Source of the DNA: URNF01 sp045531495
Lineage (GTDB): Bacteria; Bacillota; Clostridia; Oscillospirales; Acutalibacteraceae
NCBI GenBank assembly: GCA_045531495.1
Contig: JAZSED010000005.1
Coordinates: 1 to 15,054 of the forward strand
DNA: 15,054 nucleotides
Reading direction: 5' to 3'
Below the pieces are notes generated by a model that had not been told where the DNA came from, made no database searches, and saw only the letters and a program-made list of their open reading frames with translations. This document shows positions 1 to 6,127 of this stretch, one piece after another (positions within the stretch are counted from its first letter, which is position 1; every line of letters begins with the position of its first letter). Position numbers and translations under genes: made by a program.

Positions 1-1
1 C

Positions 2-526
2 GACCCGCAGAAAATGCGCGACTTAAACTTTGAAATGTTCTGCCGTATTCTGCCCTTCGCGAAACAATATGGCATAAAAATCGCATCCGAGACCTTCGGT
101 GATGCCACAGGTTTGGGTGTTGTGGATTTCTTCGGTCAGTACGATGAGTTCGTGAAATCCTATAACCGTGTTTGCGCGGTTGAGGATTACAAAAACTATA
201 TGACCATGTGTATGGACACGGGGCATTGTAACAAGGCTACCCGTTTCGGCCAACCCTCCACCCCCGAATTTATCCGTATGCTCGGCCAGGAAATTACCGT
301 GTTACATCTCAATGACAACGACACCTTGACCGACCAGCATAAAATGCCGCTGTCGGGCAGTATGAATTGGAATGACATTTTCGATGCGCTGGACGAAATC
401 GGTTATGACGGCATTTACAATATGGAATTAAACCTCGCGTTTTACGGCAGCGAGTTGGTGGTTGACACCGCCGCCTTCGCTATTAAGGTGCTCCGCCGTT
501 TCCTCGCCGCACGGTACGGAGACTAA
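2..526 (+). CDS. Sugar phosphate isomerase/epimerase-like TIM barrel (5' truncated by window edge)
   Basis: The reading frame is open from base 2 (D-P-Q-K before the first ATG at 14), so the start lies outside the window and this is the C-terminal ~174 residues of a normally ~270-300 residue protein. It resembles the AP-endonuclease-2/xylose-isomerase-like family, whose members isomerise, epimerise or beta-eliminate sugar derivatives at a divalent metal. The likely metal ligands are visible in order: Glu in IASETFGD, Asp and His in CMDTGHCN, His in VLHLNDND, and the last Glu in YNMELN. The C-terminal part therefore looks complete and functional. The gene is convergent with the acid-sugar operon and shares its terminator. 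Its substrate cannot be read from the sequence. The family is confident; the exact reaction is not. Confidence 0.85.
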   Translation, partial: DPQKMRDLNFEMFCRILPFAKQYGIKIASETFGDATGLGVVDFFGQYDEFVKSYNRVCAVEDYKNYMTMCMDTGHCNKATRFGQPSTPEFIRMLGQEITVLHLNDNDTLTDQHKMPLSGSMNWNDIFDALDEIGYDGIYNMELNLAFYGSELVVDTAAFAIKVLRRFLAARYGD

Positions 527-539
527 AACAGTAAAAAAA

Positions 540-557
540 GACACCCTCACGGGTGTC
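540..557. terminator. Bidirectional intrinsic terminator between convergent genes
   Basis: A 7 bp perfect GC-rich stem (GACACCC/GGGTGTC) closes a TCAC loop. It is flanked by seven A residues on the left (533-539) and five T residues on the right (558-562), so a U-tract follows the hairpin on either strand. It lies 13 bases after the stop of the TIM-barrel gene and just before the stop of the minus-strand aldolase gene, and so ends both units. Confidence 0.9.
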
Positions 558-563
558 TTTTTA

Positions 564-1448
564 TTATACGCTCTTAATAATTTCAGCCAGCGCTGCGGTT
601 TGTTGCGGGTCGCAGGCGATGATGGGTGCACGGCAAGCATCGCAATCGATGATACCCAGCAATTTTGCCACCGTTTTCACCGCGGGAATATACGGTACAC
701 TGACCCCGTACATCACGACGGCACGATTGATTTTCTGCTGCAGCTCTGCCACTTTTTCGAAATCTTTCGCATTCACTGCGTCTTTCATATCCGCGCACAA
801 ACGCGGCATCACGTTGGAAAGACCGCCGACAGCACCGTTGCCGCCCGACAAAATATTGTGTGCGAAGTTCTCGTCAAGACCGCAATACACGATAAAATCG
901 GGGCGTTCGGGTTTAATCAAATCGATCATACGGCGGGTATGGTCCATCGGACCTACCGAATCCTTGACACCGATGATGTTTTTATGACGCATCGCCAATG
1001 TATACGCCGTTTCGGGCGCGATGGAATGCGCCGTGCGGTCGGGATAGTTATATAAATACATATCACCGTTGATACCTTGTGCGACGTCGTCATAAAATTT
1101 TTCCAGCGACTGTTGAGAAAGGCTGAAGTAGTAGGGAGACACCACCATCACCGCATCGCCGCCCTGTTCCAGCGCAAAGTTGGAAAGGTTGATGGTATCC
1201 TCCATATTTTCACAGCCCGTACCGAAAATCAGTTCCGTACGACCTTTCAAGTATTTGCACGCGTGGGCGATAAGCTCCTTTTTCTCTGCCAAAGTCAGCG
1301 CGAAAAATTCACCGGTACTGCCGAGAATGACTAAACCGTCAATGCCGCCGGCAATAATGCTGTCCCACAGTTTTTCGTTACCCTTGTAATCAATATTGCC
1401 GTCTTTATCAAACACGGTGATAACGGGGGTTAACCATTTTGCACTCAT
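564..1448 (-). CDS. DapA/N-acetylneuraminate lyase family class I aldolase (canonical motifs)
   Basis: This 294-residue protein has the usual length of the dihydrodipicolinate synthase/NAL family, whose (beta/alpha)8 barrels form a Schiff base between a lysine and pyruvate or a 2-keto acid. Motifs sit at family-standard positions: GSTGE at 43-47 (pyruvate carboxylate binding), YNYP at 133-136 with Tyr133 as general base, and GVKDS with the Schiff-base Lys162. Arg138 follows in PDRT, the position of the arginine that true DapA enzymes use to bind aspartate semialdehyde. It is the last gene of the minus operon, two bases after the stop of the other DapA-like gene, and its GGAGGG site lies within that gene's 3' end. 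Context favours a catabolic 2-keto-3-deoxy sugar-acid aldolase, but Arg138 keeps lysine-pathway DapA possible. Confidence 0.9.
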   Translation of the reverse strand: MSAKWLTPVITVFDKDGNIDYKGNEKLWDSIIAGGIDGLVILGSTGEFFALTLAEKKELIAHACKYLKGRTELIFGTGCENMEDTINLSNFALEQGGDAVMVVSPYYFSLSQQSLEKFYDDVAQGINGDMYLYNYPDRTAHSIAPETAYTLAMRHKNIIGVKDSVGPMDHTRRMIDLIKPERPDFIVYCGLDENFAHNILSGGNGAVGGLSNVMPRLCADMKDAVNAKDFEKVAELQQKINRAVVMYGVSVPYIPAVKTVAKLLGIIDCDACRAPIIACDPQQTAALAEIIKSV

Positions 1449-1450
1449 TT

Positions 1451-2374
1451 TTAACCCTCCGCCGCGATGATAGCATCCATACCGCGCACGGCACGGTCAT
1501 ACAAGGTGAACAGCTCTTCGCGCTCATCAGCAGACAACACACAGGCAGGCTCGCGCACCGTTTCGGTAGCACAAATGCCCAGACGGTGTAACAAAATCTT
1601 TTCGCAGGAAATGTAAAATTCCAAAGACTGGTCTTCGTACCACACAAACGGCAGCATACATTCGAACATACTGCGCGCCGCATCCACTTTGCCGTCTTCG
1701 ATGAATTTATACATCGCAACAAAGTACTTGGCAATCACCGCGCCCGGCATAATGCCCCAAGCACCCGACAACGCCGCGTCGATAGCAAAGATACCGCCGT
1801 TACCCGAATAGCATTTCAGTTTGCCTTCGGTAGCAGCAACCAATTTACGCAGTTTGCGCATCGGGATGGGACATTCCACCTTCAGATAGCGGAAGCCTTT
1901 GACCTTTTTGAAGGCGTCAAAGATAAATTCCTGGCTCATCTGCACGCCGGTGGAACGGGGGTTATCCTGAATCATAATATCCAGATTTACGCTCTGGGAA
2001 ATGGCTTCAAAGTAACCGATAAGCGCATCGCCTGCAGGGGTGGACAGCGACGGCGGATACAGGATAAGACCGTCAGCGCCTAAAGCTTCCGCCTGCTGTG
2101 CCAATTCGATGCCGCCTGCAATAGAGTTATCGATAATACCGATAAGGGTTTCGGCACGTTTGTTGACGTAGGTCAAAAACAGCTCTACGGTTGCTTTTTT
2201 CTCCGCAATGCTCATTTTATGCGGTTCGCTGTTAAATGCAAACAGGCACAAAGACGTGCAGCCGCCGTCAATTACAAAATCGATTTCTTTTTTGAAGCTT
2301 TCTACGTCCACGTCGCCGTTTTCCAAAAACGGTACGTTTACAACGGGACATACGCCTTTAAATTTATAATCCAT
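1451..2374 (-). CDS. Divergent DapA-family protein lacking the GTTGE and YNxP motifs
   Basis: The product has 307 residues from the chosen ATG at 2374, which follows AAGGAG with 8 bases of spacing. An in-frame ATG at 2446 has no ribosome binding site and would add an unrelated 24-residue extension. The fold is DHDPS/NAL-like with the probable Schiff-base Lys165 in YLKVE. However, the carboxylate-binding GxTGE loop is replaced by AFNSE (46-50), and the Tyr-containing YNxP segment by QDNP (136-139), so the usual catalytic tyrosine is absent. From memory, a subfamily with similar changes is known, generally without an assigned reaction. The gene lies between the SDR and the canonical aldolase, preceded by a 92-base gap with no hairpin or clear promoter. 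It could be an aldolase or dehydratase acting on a 2-keto acid with altered chemistry. The family is sure; the reaction is unknown. Confidence 0.85.
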   Translation of the reverse strand: MDYKFKGVCPVVNVPFLENGDVDVESFKKEIDFVIDGGCTSLCLFAFNSEPHKMSIAEKKATVELFLTYVNKRAETLIGIIDNSIAGGIELAQQAEALGADGLILYPPSLSTPAGDALIGYFEAISQSVNLDIMIQDNPRSTGVQMSQEFIFDAFKKVKGFRYLKVECPIPMRKLRKLVAATEGKLKCYSGNGGIFAIDAALSGAWGIMPGAVIAKYFVAMYKFIEDGKVDAARSMFECMLPFVWYEDQSLEFYISCEKILLHRLGICATETVREPACVLSADEREELFTLYDRAVRGMDAIIAAEG

Positions 2375-2466
2375 AATTCTAACTCCTTTAGGGTAGAGCG
2401 ACATATCCGAACTCCGTTTTAAAAAGGCAGATTTTCGCTCTGTCATCGTTAAAATACTCGTTAATC

Positions 2467-3216
2467 TTACTTCACGGTCATAGCGCCGTCAATAACGATT
2501 TCCGCGCCACTGACGTAGGACGCTTCTTCGGATGCCAAAAACACCACCGCACCGCCGATGTCATCAGGTTTACCCAAACGTCCTGCAGGAATGCCGTTTA
2601 ACGCATTCTGATAATAGGTGGGGTCGGATAACACGTCGTTGTTAAAATCGGTATGAATACTGCCGGGCAGTACGGCGTTCACCGTAATGCCGAGCGGTGC
2701 AAATTCCAGCGCCGCGCCGCGGGTCAGCATCTTAATCGCACCTTTGGACGCGCAGTAATGTACGCGACCGGGTGCCGCCTGGTATTCCGAAATGGACGAA
2801 ATATTGATGATACGGCCGCCTTCTTTCATCATCTTTGCCGCCAACTTGGTGCAAAGGAAGTAGCCGCCGCTGTTGGTCATCACGATGCGTTCCCATTCCT
2901 CGTATTCCATTTCGAGCAACGGCACACGAGAAAGGATAGCTGCGTTGTTTACCAAAATGTCGATATGGCCGTAATCGGCTTTAATTTGTGCAAACATCGC
3001 TTCAATATCTTCTTTTTTTGCCATATCCGCGGCATACACACGGCTGTCTCTGCCTAAAGCATGGATTTCTTCGGCTACCGCCTGTGCTTTTTCGGTGTTG
3101 GAACGACCGTGTATCAGCACGTCAGCACCCGCTTTTGCCAACGCCAAAGCGATGCTTTTGCCGATACCACGGGAAGAACCTGTAACCAAAGCACGTTTTC
3201 CGCTTAAATCAAACAT
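2467..3216 (-). CDS. Short-chain dehydrogenase/reductase, probable sugar or sugar-acid dehydrogenase
   Basis: This 249-residue classical SDR is complete. The nucleotide-binding TGSSRGIG is at 12-19 and NNAA at 90-93 (usual NNAG). The catalytic tetrad is Asn115, Ser141, Tyr154 and Lys158 (YCASK). Arg38 after the second beta strand (HGRS) suggests NADP(H) preference, though this is only indicative. The start at 3216 is chosen because GGAGG sits six bases upstream; an in-frame ATG at 3237 lies inside the preceding gene. The ATG overlaps the 3' end of the lactonase gene by 8 bases, implying translational coupling. SDRs of this type include gluconate, glucose and 2-deoxygluconate dehydrogenases as well as 3-oxoacyl-ACP reductase. 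Operon context favours oxidation of a sugar to its lactone or of an acid-sugar intermediate. Confidence 0.88.
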   Translation of the reverse strand: MFDLSGKRALVTGSSRGIGKSIALALAKAGADVLIHGRSNTEKAQAVAEEIHALGRDSRVYAADMAKKEDIEAMFAQIKADYGHIDILVNNAAILSRVPLLEMEYEEWERIVMTNSGGYFLCTKLAAKMMKEGGRIINISSISEYQAAPGRVHYCASKGAIKMLTRGAALEFAPLGITVNAVLPGSIHTDFNNDVLSDPTYYQNALNGIPAGRLGKPDDIGGAVVFLASEEASYVSGAEIVIDGAMTVK

Positions 3217-3943
3217 GATATTCCTCCAAACAGACAAGGTCGTGCCCTGTCAGTATTTCACCGTCAAAATCACAGCAATACTTTACTGCTTTTTCGGCGT
3301 TGTCTGCGTTAAAGGACAAACCGATGGGCAAAGCGTTCTCTACGTTATACCGCAAGAACACTTCATCCCCCGTAAACAGGAAATTGCCCTTTTCGGAACA
3401 GTACGCCACCATCTGTCCGCCCGTAATATGCCCTTCGCACAAAACGGTTTGGATGCGGTCGCTGACTTTGTGGCCGTCTTCGGTGAAAACAACCTCGCCG
3501 CGCTCCTTTTTTTCCTTCATAAACGCCGCCGCGTCACACAGCTGTGTTGCAAACGGGTTATTCACATCCTGCAAAGAAGCATACGCATTTTCGGTGATGT
3601 ACACAGTAGCATCGGGCAACGCAACAATGCCCGACATATGGTCGTAATGTGCGTGGGTAATCACCACTTTTTTTATGTCAGCAGGGGCAATGCCGAGCCG
3701 CGCTAAATGGTCGGACAGGGACATCCCCTTATCCGCACGAATCCATTTGCCCGTGCCGCGCTTGGTTGCGTTGACCGCATCCATATCTTCAATGCCTGTG
3801 TCGACAAGGGTGTAGCCGCTTTCGTCTTTAATCAGCCACGCAAAACAGCCGATAGGACGTTTTTTCTCTTTATCGCCGCCGCGGAACAACACCGATTCGT
3901 CACAATCGATAAACGCAAAATCCAATCGTTTTACGTCAACCAT
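3209..3943 (-). CDS. Metallo-beta-lactamase-fold hydrolase, probable lactonase
   Basis: This 244-residue protein matches the AHL-lactonase-like branch of the metallo-beta-lactamase superfamily in length and motif order. The dinuclear metal site is complete: His97, His99, Asp101 and His102 in THAHYDH, then His172 in EGHITGG, Asp193 in TGDEV, and His234 in TGHD. No signal peptide is visible, so it should be cytoplasmic. Its ATG shares one base with the stop of the dehydratase gene (TAATG) and a GGAGG precedes it. Homologues are often labelled N-acyl homoserine lactonase, but its place between an acid-sugar dehydratase and a dehydrogenase suggests hydrolysis of a sugar lactone instead. The fold and metal site are confident; the substrate is inferred from context. 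Confidence 0.85.
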   Translation of the reverse strand: MVDVKRLDFAFIDCDESVLFRGGDKEKKRPIGCFAWLIKDESGYTLVDTGIEDMDAVNATKRGTGKWIRADKGMSLSDHLARLGIAPADIKKVVITHAHYDHMSGIVALPDATVYITENAYASLQDVNNPFATQLCDAAAFMKEKKERGEVVFTEDGHKVSDRIQTVLCEGHITGGQMVAYCSEKGNFLFTGDEVFLRYNVENALPIGLSFNADNAEKAVKYCCDFDGEILTGHDLVCLEEYHV

Positions 3944-5106
3944 TATTTATCCTCCACCTTGAAGCGCTGTTCGGTGCCGGGCTTGTAGGGATAACGGTCG
4001 ATAGTTGCCTGGGTCAGTTCGATGCCAAGACCGGGAGCGGTCGGTACCTTCAAAGCACCGTTTTCATCAAGGGTCAACGGCTCTAACAGCAATTCCTCAC
4101 GCAGCGGGTTGGCAATCTGCTGATATTCACAGATAAGCGCATTCGGGATTGCACTCAAGAGATGCAGATGTGCCGCCACAGAAGCGCCCGAACGGAACAC
4201 GTGGGGAGCCACAGTGATACCATTGAGGTAGGCATATTCTGCCGCGCGTTTTACTTCACCGATACCGCCCGCGTGGGTCACGTCAGGCTGGATGATGTCC
4301 ACGCATTTTTTGTCAATAAGCTGTTTGTATTCATAAATAGAACAGCCGTTTTCGCCACCCGCAATAGGCGTTTTGCTGGAAGCACGTACCTGTGCGTAAA
4401 CATCCAACTCGTCGGTACGGCAGGGCTCTTCGATAAAGAACAGTTTATACGGCTCCAAAGCGTCGCAAACCTGTTCCGCTTCTTTTGCGGACCAAGCAAA
4501 CGGTACGTAGCCCTGACCGCAGTCAAGCGCCAGGTCAAAGTCATAGCCCAACGCATCGCGCAGTGCTTTTACCTTTTCCACATCGCGTTTGGCGTCGTAG
4601 CCGCCACGGATTTTCACAGCGGTAAAACCGCGTTTTAAGTAGCCTTCTACTTCAGCAATGAGGCTGGGGATGGGCTGTTCCATACCGCCGCTGGCGTATG
4701 CGCGAACCGATTTACGGTACTGACCGCCGAGCAAGGACCATACAGGCACGCCGAGTGCTTTACCTTTTAAATCCCACAATGCGTTTTCGATACCGCTGAT
4801 AACGCCCATCGCAATACCGCGGCGACCCCAGTTGGCACCAAGCTTATACATTCTGGAGAACAGCACGTCAATCTGGAACGGATCCTGACCGATAAGGGTT
4901 TTCTCCAAGAATTCGCACACGGCTTTCGCCGCTTCGGGGATATAGTGACCGGTACCCATTTCGCCCACACCGACAATACCTTCATCGGTATGTACGCGAA
5001 CGAGCGCCGTGTGCCATACCTGCACACTACCGCCCGACCAGCCCCACTGTTCCTCGGGCTTGTACTCATAGGACAGCAAAATGGGTTCTACTCTTGTGAT
5101 TTTCAT
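3943..5106 (-). CDS. Mandelate racemase/muconate lactonizing enzyme family protein, probable acid-sugar dehydratase
   Basis: This 387-residue enolase-superfamily enzyme has an N-terminal capping domain (about 1-130) and a (beta/alpha)7beta barrel. The Mg2+ ligands are Asp195 (LALDCGQG), Glu226 (FIEEP) and Glu252 (GGEN). The mandelate racemase-type His-Asp dyad is Asp275 (QPDVTHAGG) and His302 (APHVF). The strand-2 base motif is Lys165-Ile-Arg167 rather than KxK. This set places it in the MR subgroup, which abstracts the alpha proton of a carboxylate and commonly dehydrates aldonates to 2-keto-3-deoxy acids. It is the first gene of the five-gene minus operon, with AAGGAGA seven bases before its ATG and a promoter overlapping that of the divergent AraC gene. 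The specific sugar acid cannot be predicted. The subgroup is confident. Confidence 0.9.
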   Translation of the reverse strand: MKITRVEPILLSYEYKPEEQWGWSGGSVQVWHTALVRVHTDEGIVGVGEMGTGHYIPEAAKAVCEFLEKTLIGQDPFQIDVLFSRMYKLGANWGRRGIAMGVISGIENALWDLKGKALGVPVWSLLGGQYRKSVRAYASGGMEQPIPSLIAEVEGYLKRGFTAVKIRGGYDAKRDVEKVKALRDALGYDFDLALDCGQGYVPFAWSAKEAEQVCDALEPYKLFFIEEPCRTDELDVYAQVRASSKTPIAGGENGCSIYEYKQLIDKKCVDIIQPDVTHAGGIGEVKRAAEYAYLNGITVAPHVFRSGASVAAHLHLLSAIPNALICEYQQIANPLREELLLEPLTLDENGALKVPTAPGLGIELTQATIDRYPYKPGTEQRFKVEDK

Positions 5107-5126
5107 ACTAACGTCTCCTTTTGCTA

Positions 5127-5155
5127 TTGATTTGTATTTTTGTTTCTGCTATAAT
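5127..5155 (+). promoter_or_regulatory. SigA-type promoter of the PocR-AraC regulator gene
   Basis: TTGATT (5127-5132), a 17-base spacer and a perfect TATAAT (5150-5155) lie 37 bases before the regulator's ATG. The expected start of transcription is near 5162, leaving a leader of about 31 bases with GAGGTGA at 5181-5187. Confidence 0.75.
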
Positions 5156-5158
5156 CAA
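5131..5158 (-). promoter_or_regulatory. Candidate promoter of the acid-sugar operon
   Basis: On the minus strand a TTGATT (5158-5153) is followed after 16 bases by TACAAA (5136-5131), a moderate -10. Transcription would begin near 5124, giving a leader of about 18 bases that contains the AAGGAGA site of the dehydratase gene. The element overlaps the plus-strand promoter of the regulator, so the two should compete. The weaker -10 fits a promoter that needs an activator. Confidence 0.5.
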
Positions 5159-5192
5159 TCTTACAAGCTACCCGTTGAGAGAGGTGACCTGT

Positions 5193-6050
5193 ATGATTGT
5201 TGTAGATAAAGAAAAGTTTGACTCCCTTGCCAAAGAGTTTTATAACGCTTGCAAGGTGCGCCTTGTGTTGTACGATGAAAACGGCAACCTCATTTACAAG
5301 GCGGAGAATATGAGTCCTCTGTGTACCGAGCTGTGGAAAAGCCCTACCCTGCTCGGTCGTTGCCGCGAAGCAAATATGTGCGGCATCAAAGCGTGTCACG
5401 AAAAGCAGGGGGTACACATTTATACCTGCCACATCGGTTTGCGTGAGGTGGTAACACCTATCCGTATGCAGGACATCACCATCGGCTACTTGATGTTTGG
5501 ACAGATGATAGATGAAACGGTGGACGTAAACCGCTTGCGCGAGGTGCTTATCACCAAATGTGATACCCACCGTTTAAACGCCGACAGCGTTTTACAGAAG
5601 TTAGAGGATATTGACGTACGCCGTTCAGACGAAATTGCATCGATTGCGGTGTTAATGGATATGTGCTACCGCTATATGCTGTTAAACGACATTATCTCGG
5701 TAAGAGAGCTTTCCTTGCCACAGCTTTTAAAAATCTACATCGACACCAACTTTGCACAAAACCTCACCACCGAGACCCTTTGTGCCACCCTGGGTATCAG
5801 CCGCAGTTTACTGTATAAGATTTCCAAAGAAACCTTCGGCTGCGGGGTGTCACAGTACATCACCGCACTGCGCATTGAGAAAGCGAAAGATATGTTGCAA
5901 AACACCGATATGAAGGTGGCGGAAATTGCCGCCGCTGTGGGTATCCCCGATTACTCGTATTTCACCAAGGTGTTTAAGAAAATGACAGGGTATACACCTA
6001 AGGTTTATACCTCTACATTTAATATAAAAGAAAATACCGGTATTGTATAG
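5193..6050 (+). CDS. PocR-domain AraC family transcriptional regulator
   Basis: This 285-residue protein carries an N-terminal PocR sensory domain (about 5-165) and a C-terminal AraC DNA-binding domain (about 185-275) with both helix-turn-helix units (191-213 and 241-263). The sensor has several cysteines typical of PocR domains (Cys57, Cys63, Cys68, Cys79) and the motif GYLMFGQM. In Salmonella, PocR responds to 1,2-propanediol. The ATG at 5193 is chosen because GAGGTGA lies five bases upstream; the in-frame ATG at 5121 would fall upstream of the predicted transcription start and encode an implausible extension. The gene is divergent from the acid-sugar operon and shares its promoter region, so it is probably its activator and perhaps self-regulated. 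The inducer is unknown; a small diol, aldehyde or sugar acid is possible. Confidence 0.9.
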   Translation: MIVVDKEKFDSLAKEFYNACKVRLVLYDENGNLIYKAENMSPLCTELWKSPTLLGRCREANMCGIKACHEKQGVHIYTCHIGLREVVTPIRMQDITIGYLMFGQMIDETVDVNRLREVLITKCDTHRLNADSVLQKLEDIDVRRSDEIASIAVLMDMCYRYMLLNDIISVRELSLPQLLKIYIDTNFAQNLTTETLCATLGISRSLLYKISKETFGCGVSQYITALRIEKAKDMLQNTDMKVAEIAAAVGIPDYSYFTKVFKKMTGYTPKVYTSTFNIKENTGIV

Positions 6051-6099
6051 AAGTATTGATGCCAAAAATGGTATTTTCGATTTCATGGAGCACAAAAAA

Positions 6100-6124
6100 G
6101 CACGGTGTGGGTTACACACCGTGC
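6100..6124. terminator. Bidirectional intrinsic terminator
   Basis: A 10 bp perfect stem (GCACGGTGTG/CACACCGTGC) with a five-base loop is flanked by six A residues (6094-6099) and five T residues (6125-6129). It ends the AraC gene on the plus strand and the Gfo-type oxidoreductase gene on the minus strand, whose stop codon falls in the T-tract. Confidence 0.93.
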
Positions 6125-6127
6125 TTT

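Larger units (their letters stand above)
5126..5159. promoter_or_regulatory. Inverted repeat spanning the overlapping divergent promoters (candidate operator)
   Basis: A perfect 7 bp inverted repeat, ATTGATT at 5126-5132 and AATCAAT at 5153-5159, is separated by 20 bases. Each arm contains the -35 hexamer of one of the two divergent promoters. A bound dimer would cover both -35 regions, so this could be the AraC protein's site. It could equally be nothing more than two similar -35 boxes facing each other. Confidence 0.4.

Noticed and set aside
462..1055. Long plus-strand open frame opposite the canonical aldolase gene
   Set aside because: It runs antisense through a clear aldolase gene and across a terminator, and its translation has no recognisable motif.
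2375..2446. N-terminal extension of the divergent DapA-like protein to the ATG at 2446
   Set aside because: No ribosome binding site precedes that ATG and the added residues do not resemble the family, whereas the ATG at 2374 has AAGGAG at good spacing.
2375..2466. Possible internal promoter or attenuator in the 92-base gap within the minus operon
   Set aside because: No stable hairpin and no good -35/-10 pair were found, so read-through from the upstream gene is the simplest reading.
5121..5192. Upstream start for the AraC-type regulator at 5121
   Set aside because: It lies within the promoter region, lacks a ribosome binding site, and adds residues unrelated to the PocR domain.
6033..6044. 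A 12 bp perfect palindrome (AATACCGGTATT) at the 3' end of the AraC-type gene
   Set aside because: It lies within coding sequence just before the stop, far from any promoter, and is too short to separate from chance.
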